DNA from: Nitrospinota bacterium
GTDB lineage: Bacteria > Nitrospinota > Nitrospinia > Nitrospinales > Nitrospinaceae
Length of the DNA: 7,906 nucleotides
NCBI GenBank assembly: GCA_027298165.1
Contig: JAPUGN010000165.1
Coordinates: 1-7,906, forward strand
Direction: 5' to 3'
The notes below the pieces were generated by a model, which was not told the DNA's origin, made no database searches, and saw only the letters and a program-made list of their open reading frames with translations. Below, piece by piece: positions 1 through 6,485 of this stretch. Numbering within the stretch: the stretch's first letter is position 1; each line of letters starts with the position of its first letter. Both the position numbers and the translations under genes were made by a program.

Positions 1-299
1 TCGGCACCTACATGATGGCGGTGCTCGCGGAAAAACACAATATTCCGTTTTACGTGGCGGCGCCGGTATCGACACTGGATCTATCTCTGGCCACCGGCGA
101 CGCCATTCCCATCGAGGAGCGGAGTACGGATGAAGTGGTGACGTTCAACAACAAGCGCATCGCACCGGAGGGTATCGATGTGGCGCACCCGGCATTCGAC
201 ATCACCCCGAACGAGCTGGTCACCGCCATCATCACCGAGAACGGCATCGCGCGACCGCCTTATACCGAAAGCCTGAAACGGCAGGCGGAGCAATCATGA
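1..299 (+). CDS. mtnA: S-methyl-5-thioribose-1-phosphate isomerase, C-terminal part
   Basis: This is the 3' end of a gene whose start lies left of the window; the reading frame is open from base 3 and ends at TGA 297-299. The visible 98 residues match the C-terminus of MtnA, the cytosolic enzyme that isomerises 5-methylthioribose-1-phosphate to 5-methylthioribulose-1-phosphate in methionine salvage. Family hallmarks seen are GTY at the left edge, then IPFYVAAPVSTLDLS, IPIEER, the NKRIAPEG segment, HPAFDITP and TAIITENGIARPP. The catalytic Cys and Asp of the family lie upstream and cannot be checked. The stop overlaps the next start as ATGA, so translation of the two genes is probably coupled. 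The related eIF2B-alpha-like or ribose-1,5-bisphosphate isomerase families are the alternative, but the APVSTLDLS/IEER pattern favours MtnA. Confidence 0.93.
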   Translation, partial: GTYMMAVLAEKHNIPFYVAAPVSTLDLSLATGDAIPIEERSTDEVVTFNNKRIAPEGIDVAHPAFDITPNELVTAIITENGIARPPYTESLKRQAEQS

Positions 300-1294
300 A
301 AGCGATGATCCTGGCGGCTGGATTTGGCACGCGCCTGCGCCCCCTTACGGACAAGATTCCGAAACCGATGATGCCGATCCTGAACCGGCCTATCCTGGAA
401 CACACGATTCACCTGCTCCGCACCCACGGCATCCACGACATCGTCATCAACCTCCACCACCTGCCGGATATGATCACGGATTTTTTCGGTGACGGCAGAA
501 AATTCGGGGTGAATCTGCACTGGTCGCACGAGCCGAAAATTCTCGGCACAGCCGGCGGCATTAAGAAAGCGCAGCAGTGGCTGGACGGCGAATCTTTTCT
601 CGTCATCAACAGCGACGTGGTGACCGACATCGATCTCAGCGAGGTGATCGCGTTCCACAAGGCGAAGAACTCGGCATTGACGTTGGTGGTGCGGGAAGGC
701 GACTCGCCGGAGCAGTGCGATCCGATTGAAGTGGACGAGGATGACCGCATTGTCCACATGGTCGGCGCGTCATCCATGAACATGCCGGACTACACCACGC
801 GCGTGCTGTTCACCGGTGTTCAGATCATGGAGCCGGAAATCTTCGACCGCATCCCGGAAAACAAATTTTACGGTACCACCACCGACGTATTTCCCGGCAT
901 GCTGGAGGACGCATTGCCGATGTTCGTATACTGGCACAACGGGTACTGGAGAGACATCGGCACGATCCATAGTTACCACGAAGTGCAAAAGGATTTATTC
1001 GACGGACAAATGAACGGTGGCCTTCCTATGAGGATCAGCAATCTGCCGCAGGGCAAAGCCCTCCCGCCGACCCAATTGGGGAAATATTGCAAGATTGCCG
1101 ACACCGCGAAGATCGGCCCTTACACCGTGCTGGGAGACTATTGCACCGTCGGCGACCACGCTGTCATCGAAAACTCCATCTGCTGGGAAGGGGTTACGGT
1201 AGGTAAGAACAGCCACGTCAAACAATCCGTACTGGGAAATGGTGTGACGGTCAACGATAAAGAAACCCTGAATAAAAAAATCCTGTCCCAATAA
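296..1294 (+). CDS. sugar-phosphate nucleotidyltransferase with C-terminal left-handed beta-helix
   Basis: A complete 332-residue cytosolic enzyme of the NDP-sugar pyrophosphorylase family, which joins a nucleoside triphosphate and a sugar-1-phosphate to give an NDP-sugar and pyrophosphate. The N-terminal Rossmann-like domain shows the nucleotide loop AAGFGTRLRPLT (residues 7-18) followed by KP (23-24), LGTAGG (83-88), the metal-binding NSDVVTDID (105-113), FTGVQI (172-177) and YWRDIGT (217-223). From about residue 264 to 325 come hexapeptide-type turns (AKIGPYTVLGDYCTVGDHAVI) typical of a left-handed beta-helix. This layout fits mannose-1-phosphate guanylyltransferase-like or glucose-1-phosphate thymidylyl/uridylyl-type enzymes; the substrate cannot be told. 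The start is fixed by the ATGA overlap with mtnA and by GGAG five bases upstream. Products would feed cell-surface polysaccharide or LPS synthesis (family knowledge). Confidence 0.9.
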   Translation: MKAMILAAGFGTRLRPLTDKIPKPMMPILNRPILEHTIHLLRTHGIHDIVINLHHLPDMITDFFGDGRKFGVNLHWSHEPKILGTAGGIKKAQQWLDGESFLVINSDVVTDIDLSEVIAFHKAKNSALTLVVREGDSPEQCDPIEVDEDDRIVHMVGASSMNMPDYTTRVLFTGVQIMEPEIFDRIPENKFYGTTTDVFPGMLEDALPMFVYWHNGYWRDIGTIHSYHEVQKDLFDGQMNGGLPMRISNLPQGKALPPTQLGKYCKIADTAKIGPYTVLGDYCTVGDHAVIENSICWEGVTVGKNSHVKQSVLGNGVTVNDKETLNKKILSQ

Positions 1295-1326
1295 AAAACC
1301 CCGCCCTGTAACCAGAGCGGGGTTTT
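1295..1326. terminator. bidirectional intrinsic terminator
   Basis: A perfect 10-base inverted repeat, AAAACCCCGC (1295-1304) and GCGGGGTTTT (1317-1326). The inner CTG (1306-1308) and CAG (1313-1315) can also pair, leaving a TAAC loop. Each strand reads a GC-rich stem followed by a T run, so the element can stop both the mtnA/nucleotidyltransferase transcript from the left and the DUF3386 transcript from the right. It begins directly after the TAA at 1292-1294 and lies 18 bases beyond the stop of the opposing gene. Confidence 0.92.
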
Positions 1327-1344
1327 GCGTGCGCGAAATGAAAT

Positions 1345-2022
1345 TTACAACATTTTGTGGTTGCTGAGGGTCATGGAGCTGACCACGACATTGCCTTCCT
1401 GGCAATCGATGATGCGCCGCTGTTCGGGCAAATCATACGCGCCGACGCGGGCGTATTGGTCGGTGTAACTCTCGACATTTTTCAGCGTGTTGGACTCCGG
1501 ATTAAAATAAAACACCGAATACTTTTTCGTCAGAAACTTGTCTTCGGCGTTCTTCACGCTTTCCTCGATGTTGATGGAAAACGAAAAACGGGGCGTTTTG
1601 CGGTTGATCTGCTGGATGCGTCCGTCCTTCACGCGGTAGAACGAACCCATGCCGTCGCCGCCCATGACGATACTGCGTCCGAGAGGGTGCGTGCCGTCGT
1701 CGCCGAATGACAGTTTGTACTTGCCGTCGGATTCCTCGAACGAGCGGGGTCCGCGGTGCATGGCGATCGACGCCAGATTCTCCGACGCAAATTCCTTCGC
1801 CTTCTCGTCCTTAATCGTCACTTCGATTTCCTTGGTGTTCTTTACGGTAACCGTCCCGGTTTCCTCTTTGCCGTTGATGTTCACCGTGATATCGGCGGTG
1901 AATCCTTTGAAATCAGCATTCCACCGTGCGGTATTGCCGAACACTTCGCGCAGGATTTCGCGTGCTTTCGGGTCGTCCTCCTGAGTGGTTTGGACGTCCT
2001 GTTCCTTGGTATAGCTGGCCAT
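1345..2022 (-). CDS. DUF3386 family protein
   Basis: A 225-residue protein without signal peptide or membrane segment, so probably cytosolic. It resembles the DUF3386 family, which I know mainly from cyanobacteria and which has no established function. Shared features are the early W-x-x-x-F-x-GFTADI segment (residues about 34-45), a KEETGTVTVK strand, a central AMHRGPRSFEES then KLSFGDD stretch, the glycine-rich IVMGGDGMGSFYRVKDGRI motif, a late VFYFNPES strand and the C-terminal TLSNHKML, close to the SNIKLL-type ending of cyanobacterial members. The ATG at 2022 has AAGGAG eight bases upstream (2031-2036). It lies 129 bases beyond the PpiC gene and probably has its own promoter, so it may or may not belong to that operon. 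It ends at the shared terminator. Assignment is from remembered family sequence, not a search. Confidence 0.75.
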   Translation of the reverse strand: MASYTKEQDVQTTQEDDPKAREILREVFGNTARWNADFKGFTADITVNINGKEETGTVTVKNTKEIEVTIKDEKAKEFASENLASIAMHRGPRSFEESDGKYKLSFGDDGTHPLGRSIVMGGDGMGSFYRVKDGRIQQINRKTPRFSFSINIEESVKNAEDKFLTKKYSVFYFNPESNTLKNVESYTDQYARVGAYDLPEQRRIIDCQEGNVVVSSMTLSNHKML

Positions 2023-2120
2023 AAAACGAGCTCCTTGATATATGAAAAGGTTATTTTAAATTTAGGTCCCAATAACCGGCGCGGACCGGAGGCCTGCCGG
2101 TGCTTTTTCTGGAAGCGGTC

Positions 2121-2129
2121 ATTGTATCA
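2121..2129 (-). promoter_or_regulatory. candidate extended -10 promoter for the DUF3386 gene
   Basis: On the minus strand the bases read TGATACAAT, an extended -10 (TGn followed by TACAAT, 5 of 6 to consensus). No good -35 is seen, which is usual for extended -10 promoters. Transcription would start near 2114 and leave a leader of about 90 bases carrying the AAGGAG site. The leader also holds a small imperfect hairpin, ACCGG/CCGGT. The rest of 2023-2151 shows no gene. Confidence 0.4.
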
Positions 2130-2151
2130 CAGAGGAGGGCCGGTGGGCTTA

Positions 2152-3195
2152 TCAGCCCCGGTAATACACGATAATATCGGCCTTTTTCCGGAGGATCTCG
2201 ATATACCGCCCGACCAGTTTCTGGGCCTCGGTCATAAACAGATGTTTTTGAATGGATTCCTCCACCTCCACGAAGGGTGCGTATTGCGTGGGCTTGGTTT
2301 CCATCAGCTGGATAATGTGGTAGCCGAACTCGGTTTCGACGATGCCGCTGGTCTCACCGACCTTTAATTTTTCCACGGCCTTGTCGAACCGGGGATCGAA
2401 CACCCCTTTGTACATGAATTCGAGGTCGCCGCCCTTGACGGCGCTTTCTTTGTCATCGGAGTACAGTTTGGCCAGGTCTTCGAACCGCTCCCCGGTCTGG
2501 ATTTTCGCGACCACTTCGTCGATTTTCTTTTTGGAAGCCACACGGTAAGCCCCGGCTTTTTCCTTCATCTCCTCGTGCGGAGTGTTCTGCACGACATCAA
2601 AGGGAACATACGCGATAAAAATGTGTCGCACCCGGAAGGCTTCAGGACGCTTGAAATCTTCATACTTGTCCTTATAAAACTTTTTGACCTGGGTGTCGGT
2701 CACATGCACCTTTCCCTTGACCCGTTCATCGAGCAGGTTCTTGGCGATGAGATCCACCTCGATGCCTTTTTTGAGTTCGGCTTCGGAGATGCCGCGCTCT
2801 TTCAGGGCATTTTGAAACTCATTTTCCGAGCCATAGGATTGCTTGAATTCCTGATACTCCTTTTCAATCGAAGCTGGAGACACACGCTGGCCTTTGGTCC
2901 GGCCTTCCTGGTACATGAGCTCCCGCACGATTTCCTTCTCGATGATGGCCCCGGCCATTTCGGATTTCTGCCGGGCATTCAGGTTTTGTCCGATGCGGCG
3001 CATATCCAGATTCAACCGAAAACGGATGTAGTCGGAGCGCAGTTCGACGCCATTGACCTTGGCCACCACCCTGGGGATGTTCATGTCTTCGGTGAGGTCC
3101 TCGCCGCCCGAAGCAGGCTGTGCCCAGCCGGGAACGCTGAAGGTCAAACATGAAAGAAAAACAATTCCGAAAATCCAGCCTGAGGGTTTAAACAT
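2152..3195 (-). CDS. PpiC/SurA-like periplasmic peptidyl-prolyl cis-trans isomerase
   Basis: A 347-residue exported foldase expected to isomerise Xaa-Pro bonds and assist folding of envelope proteins. Residues 1-25 form a signal peptide (hydrophobic WIFGIVFLSCLTFSVPGWA, cleavage likely after A25). Residues about 40-180 form a SurA/PrsA-type helical chaperone region beginning VVAKVNGVELRSDYI. A parvulin domain spans about 186-298: FRVRHIFI with His191, GERFEDLAKLYSDD (Asp at the usual Cys/Asp position), GGDLEF and FGYHIIQL with His293. A short helical tail follows, as in PrsA. An upstream in-frame start at 3264 would overlap the cytochrome gene; the ATG at 3193-3195 is chosen because the signal peptide begins there and GGAG lies eight bases upstream. 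It follows the cytochrome gene by 56 bases, probably in one operon. Whether it serves the cytochrome or general outer-membrane biogenesis is unknown. Confidence 0.9.
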   Translation of the reverse strand: MFKPSGWIFGIVFLSCLTFSVPGWAQPASGGEDLTEDMNIPRVVAKVNGVELRSDYIRFRLNLDMRRIGQNLNARQKSEMAGAIIEKEIVRELMYQEGRTKGQRVSPASIEKEYQEFKQSYGSENEFQNALKERGISEAELKKGIEVDLIAKNLLDERVKGKVHVTDTQVKKFYKDKYEDFKRPEAFRVRHIFIAYVPFDVVQNTPHEEMKEKAGAYRVASKKKIDEVVAKIQTGERFEDLAKLYSDDKESAVKGGDLEFMYKGVFDPRFDKAVEKLKVGETSGIVETEFGYHIIQLMETKPTQYAPFVEVEESIQKHLFMTEAQKLVGRYIEILRKKADIIVYYRG

Positions 3196-3223
3196 GCGCG
3201 TGACTCCAATATATAAGAATGGG

Positions 3224-3245
3224 AACGGCGGGCTTTTCCGCCGTT
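3224..3245 (-). other. intergenic hairpin between the cytochrome and PpiC genes
   Basis: A perfect 8-base stem, AACGGCGG (3224-3231) and CCGCCGTT (3238-3245), with a 6-base loop. On the transcribed minus strand it falls seven bases after the cytochrome stop and is not followed directly by a T run, only by an AT-rich TTATATATT further on. It is more likely an RNA-stability or partial-termination element that sets the ratio of the two genes than a full terminator. Confidence 0.5.
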
Positions 3246-3251
3246 GAATCG

Positions 3252-3656
3252 TTAAAGTTTCCAAAGATACTCGATCAACACCTCGATCTCTTCGTCGGTG
3301 AGCACGACACTCTTGCCGATGATCGTCGCCATGAAGCTTTCCCGCGGTTTGGGTTGGCTTCCGCGGTAACGAAAGTAACGGGCGTTCATGTCCCGGACAC
3401 CCGTATCATCGGTGGCCCAGACGGCGGCGGGATCCTTCAGCCATTGGCGGAGCCAGTCCTGGCTGTGCCGGTGCCGGACGCCCTGCAAACCGGGACACAC
3501 GGGTGAAAACACCGTCCCGGGGTTGTTGATGTTGTGGCACAGGGCGCAGGCCTTTTCCTTGAATAGCGCCTTACCCGGATCGGCAAAGACGGGCGAAAAG
3601 GCTCCCGACCCTGAAAATAAAAGCAGGAAACATATCACTCTGTGAGAAAATTTCAT
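3252..3656 (-). CDS. exported monohaem c-type cytochrome
   Basis: A 134-residue periplasmic electron carrier. Residues 1-25 are a signal peptide (VICFLLLFSGSGAFSPVFA, cleavage likely after A25), leaving a class I cytochrome c of about 109 residues. The haem site is C37-A-L-C40-H41. Further family features are a GLQGV..R..DWLRQWLKDP segment (residues 57-76) and a C-terminal LTDEEIEVLIEYLWKL helix; Met109, in SFMATIIGKSVVLTDEE, is the likely sixth haem ligand. An additional Cys54 lies outside the haem motif. The only usable start in this frame is the ATG at 3654-3656, since a stop lies upstream, but no convincing ribosome binding site precedes it. It is the first gene of the leftward set and is divergent from the large membrane protein. 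Its redox partner is unknown. Confidence 0.9.
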   Translation of the reverse strand: MKFSHRVICFLLLFSGSGAFSPVFADPGKALFKEKACALCHNINNPGTVFSPVCPGLQGVRHRHSQDWLRQWLKDPAAVWATDDTGVRDMNARYFRYRGSQPKPRESFMATIIGKSVVLTDEEIEVLIEYLWKL

Positions 3657-3822
3657 AGCGTAAATTCGACGGGTAACGGCGCTGCCTTCTATCTCCTAAC
3701 CTTTACAATACGGCTGAGCCTCACCAAGGCTACCACCGTTTAAAAACGGTTGCAACCGGGCGAAGTTGACTCCTCCACCCGCCCTGTGTGACAATTCCCA
3801 AAACTCTTTGCCGGACTCCCCG
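3657..3822. promoter_or_regulatory. divergent intergenic region with palindrome and hairpin
   Basis: 166 bases between two divergent genes. Visible structure: an inverted repeat ACCGTTT (3735-3741) and AAACGGT (3744-3750), overlapping a perfect 12-base palindrome CGGTTGCAACCG (3747-3758). The two cannot form at once because they share CGGT. The palindrome sits just upstream of the -35 of the rightward promoter, where a regulator could act on both genes. Leftward promoter signals are weak: TATTGT on the minus strand (3705-3710) about 48 bases before the cytochrome start, without a matching -35. No gene is seen here. Confidence 0.45.
3766..3795 (+). promoter_or_regulatory. candidate promoter of the membrane/spermidine-synthase-like gene
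   Basis: TTGACT (3766-3771, 5 of 6 to the -35 consensus), an 18-base spacer and GACAAT (3790-3795) preceded by an extended -10 TG at 3787-3788. Transcription would begin near 3802, about 20 bases before the ATG at 3823. This reading argues that the in-frame TTG at 3766 is a promoter base run and not a start codon. Confidence 0.45.
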
Positions 3823-6444
3823 ATGCCTTTTGTCCGTCCGTGGTCTTCCAAATTCATTCCTTACGCCTGCTTGTTCCTTTCCGGATGGACCAGCCTGACC
3901 TACGAGCTGATCTGGATCAAACAATTGCGGCTGGTGTTCGGCGGCACCCTGTACGCCATCAGCGCGGTGTTGTGCGCCTTCATGGCCGGGCTGGCGCTTG
4001 GCGCGTGGGGCATTTCCAAATACCTCCAGAGGCCCGGGCGGGAGAACCTCAACCTCGTCCGGCTGTACGGCAAACTCGAGGCGGCCATCGGCCTCTACGC
4101 GCTGGCTTTTCCCTTTTTACTGCAGGGGCTGACGGCGGTGTATCCGCACCTGGTCGACCCGCTGTCGGGATCGGATTTTACCCGGCACGGCACCGAGTTT
4201 ATCTTGAGCACTCTGCTCATGCTTCCCGCCACCTTCATGATGGGGGCGACTCTACCGGTGATCGGAAGCTGGTCGATCGGTGCCCGAAGCGCGAACATTT
4301 TTTCCAAACTGTCGTTTCTGTACGCACTCAACACCTTCGGCGCGGTGGCCGGTGTTCTGTACACCCAGTTTTTCGCAACCCAGGTTCTGGGTATCCAGGG
4401 CACCAACCAGAGCGCGGTGGTTCTGAACGGTTTGGTGTTTTTCCTCTGCTGGTTTTGGAAACCCGGCAAAAACATTGAGGAGCCGGCCTCCCCGCGCACC
4501 CAGGAAACCACCCTACTCGAGGAAGCGGTTCCCTCCCGCGGACTCGGCCTGTTGCTATTGATCGTGTTCGGGTATTCCGGGCTGGTGGCCCTGGCGAGTG
4601 AAATTCTGTGGACACGGGTGCTGGTGTTTCCTCTCGGCAGTTCGCTGTATTCGTTCGCCATTATTCTCGCCACGTTTTTGTTCGGCATTGCGCTGGGCAG
4701 TGCAGTCGCGGAAAAACTGCTGGGCCGGTCGCGCTGGGTGGCTAAATTCCTGGCGGTGGAGCTGGCCATCGGCCTGCTCTGCCTGCTGATGTTTCCTGCA
4801 TTCGATATTCTTACTGAATGGACCTTGAAAGCGGATCAGTGGTTTTACGCATTGGAGAATACCCCCGGAAGTACTTTGATGGATCGATCGATGGCCGCGT
4901 TCGTTTTCATGATTCTGCCGACGGTGGGATTCGGCCTCATCTATCCGCTGGCCAATCACATCCATTTCAATCTGTTCGGCAACGTGACCGGAACGCTCGG
5001 TAACAGTTACGCTGTCAACACCATCGGCGGAATTTTGGGGACGGCACTCACGCCGTTTCTGCTGGTGCCGTTGTGGGGCATCCAGAAAACGCTGTTTATT
5101 TTGTATTCGGTGTTGATCGCGTTGAGCCTCGCGGCCTGGGCCTGGCATAGTGGCAATCGCTTTAAGCAGTGGGCGGTTTCCCTGACTCTGTGCGCCGGAA
5201 TCATTATCGGTAGTTACGCCGCACTCACCCCGTCGACAGCGGCCGGGCAACTGGGCGAACACAATCTGGCCCGGGTGGAAATCAATACTTCGCCGGAGCA
5301 CCTGAAACTGCTCGACTACAAGGAAGGAAATTTTTCAACCTTGAGCGTGGTGGAGGACAAGCGGTCGGGGGCGCGGACTCTTTATATCGACGGTTTCAGC
5401 ACCGCCACCGTATCCCACTCGGTGGGCGGCAGTGCCTACATGCAGGCCATGGGGTTCGTGCCGATGATGCTGCACCCCGACCCGAAGCGGGCGCTGGTGA
5501 TGTGCTTCGGCACCGGCAACACGCTGGGCACGGTGGCGCGTTTTCCGGGAATTGAGGTGGACGGGGTGGAGATCGACCGCAACGTGCTTTCGCTGGCACA
5601 TTGGTTTGCGCCCTGGAACCTTGACCCCCTCAACCGGGACAACGTGGATGTGACGGTTCAGGACGCCCGCGGGTTCATCCGCTGGACGGACCGGACGTAT
5701 GACGTGATCACGCTGGAGCCGATGTCGCCTATCCAGGCGGGGGTGAACAATTTATACTCTAAAGAATTTTACGAGCAGTCACAGCGGCGGTTGAATCCGG
5801 GTGGATTGATGATGCAGTGGCTGCCCCTGCATTTGGTGGGGCCCACCGATGCGTTGGCGATTGTGAAAACCTTTCAATCCGTGTTTCCGCACACCAGTGT
5901 CTGGAACAGTTATCTGACGCGCATCGTTCTTCTGGTAGGCTCGAACGAGCCGCATGTCCTGGATAAATCACGCTTCGACCAACAGATGAAAAACGGCGAG
6001 GTGCGGCGCATGGCGGAGGAAATCGGGATTTACCATTTTCTGGATTTCATGGATTTTTATCTGGCCGACGGGCAGTCGCTGGGGCCACTGATGGACCGCG
6101 CAGCCATAATCACCGACGACCGGCCTCTGCTGGAGCATTCCCCGGCGACGCTGGTGCCGCCGTTGAAACGCGATACCGACGAAACGTTTTTAAATCTGCT
6201 CCAATTCCGGATGGGACGGTTTCCCCCGGTGCGGGGAATTTCACAGGAGGAGGTATATTTTATCCAGAGGAATTATGAAATGCGGACGGCCCAGCGCTTT
6301 TCGGTTTTTTCGCAGAGATACCAGGGACCGGGAGCGGAGGCTTTTGCCGACAAGCAATACCGGGTGGGACTCGAGCAGGTGCAGAGTTTCCTCGATACCC
6401 ACCGGGGCCCATTCATCCGATTGTCGGATTCAGGCTGGCAGTAA
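3823..6444 (+). CDS. polytopic membrane protein fused to a spermidine-synthase-fold domain
   Basis: An 873-residue inner-membrane protein of the fused MFS/spermidine-synthase-like group. Residues about 12-212 and 242-467 are hydrophobic halves, each probably six to seven helices, that look like an internal duplication: SLTYELIWIKQLRLVFGGTLYA (24-45) matches ALASEILWTRVLVFPLGSSLYS (256-277), and ALNTFGAVAGVL (168-179) matches AVNTIGGILGTA (397-408). Residues about 490-800 have the aminopropyltransferase Rossmann fold: CFGTGNTLG (561-569, the GGGDG-like loop), VEIDRN with E583 and D585, QDARGF with D614, then YDVITLEPMSP and NLYSKEFYEQSQRRLNPGG. At the usual catalytic Asp position stands E632, so true spermidine synthesis is doubtful. 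The last 70 residues are unassigned. The ATG at 3823 is chosen over an in-frame TTG at 3766 because the first helix follows at the usual distance and the TTG looks like a -35 element; no clear ribosome binding site precedes the ATG. Substrate is unknown. Confidence 0.85.
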   Translation: MPFVRPWSSKFIPYACLFLSGWTSLTYELIWIKQLRLVFGGTLYAISAVLCAFMAGLALGAWGISKYLQRPGRENLNLVRLYGKLEAAIGLYALAFPFLLQGLTAVYPHLVDPLSGSDFTRHGTEFILSTLLMLPATFMMGATLPVIGSWSIGARSANIFSKLSFLYALNTFGAVAGVLYTQFFATQVLGIQGTNQSAVVLNGLVFFLCWFWKPGKNIEEPASPRTQETTLLEEAVPSRGLGLLLLIVFGYSGLVALASEILWTRVLVFPLGSSLYSFAIILATFLFGIALGSAVAEKLLGRSRWVAKFLAVELAIGLLCLLMFPAFDILTEWTLKADQWFYALENTPGSTLMDRSMAAFVFMILPTVGFGLIYPLANHIHFNLFGNVTGTLGNSYAVNTIGGILGTALTPFLLVPLWGIQKTLFILYSVLIALSLAAWAWHSGNRFKQWAVSLTLCAGIIIGSYAALTPSTAAGQLGEHNLARVEINTSPEHLKLLDYKEGNFSTLSVVEDKRSGARTLYIDGFSTATVSHSVGGSAYMQAMGFVPMMLHPDPKRALVMCFGTGNTLGTVARFPGIEVDGVEIDRNVLSLAHWFAPWNLDPLNRDNVDVTVQDARGFIRWTDRTYDVITLEPMSPIQAGVNNLYSKEFYEQSQRRLNPGGLMMQWLPLHLVGPTDALAIVKTFQSVFPHTSVWNSYLTRIVLLVGSNEPHVLDKSRFDQQMKNGEVRRMAEEIGIYHFLDFMDFYLADGQSLGPLMDRAAIITDDRPLLEHSPATLVPPLKRDTDETFLNLLQFRMGRFPPVRGISQEEVYFIQRNYEMRTAQRFSVFSQRYQGPGAEAFADKQYRVGLEQVQSFLDTHRGPFIRLSDSGWQ

Positions 6445-6462
6445 ACCGCGCCGCCCCGAAAT

Positions 6463-6485
6463 CGAATACCGTAAGGTTATTTTTT
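6463..6485 (+). terminator. weak candidate terminator after the fusion gene
   Basis: AATACC and GGTTATT can form a six-pair stem with one bulge and a GTAA loop, followed by a T run that ends at 6485. It lies between two convergent genes and overlaps the last codon and stop of the leftward gene (6477-6479). The stem is short and AT-rich, so termination would be inefficient. Confidence 0.3.

Noticed and set aside
260..757. Leftward 165-codon frame opposite the nucleotidyltransferase gene
   Set aside because: Shadow of a gene with clear family motifs; the product is rich in His, Arg, Val and Asp, as is common for antisense frames of GC-rich genes.
2084..2102. ACCGG/CCGGT hairpin as terminator of the PpiC gene
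   Set aside because: Only five pairs, no T run on either side, and it lies downstream of the likely DUF3386 promoter, so it is at most leader structure.
2144..2157. GGGCT/AGCCC hairpin over the PpiC stop codon as an intrinsic terminator
   Set aside because: Short five-base stem overlapping coding sequence, followed on the minus strand by C-rich bases rather than a T run.
2575..3153. Rightward 192-codon frame opposite the PpiC gene
   Set aside because: Antisense shadow; the PpiC frame has a signal peptide, parvulin motifs and a ribosome binding site.
4555..5301. Leftward 248-codon frame opposite the fusion gene
   Set aside because: Gln/Arg/His-rich antisense shadow of hydrophobic coding sequence, with no recognisable domain.
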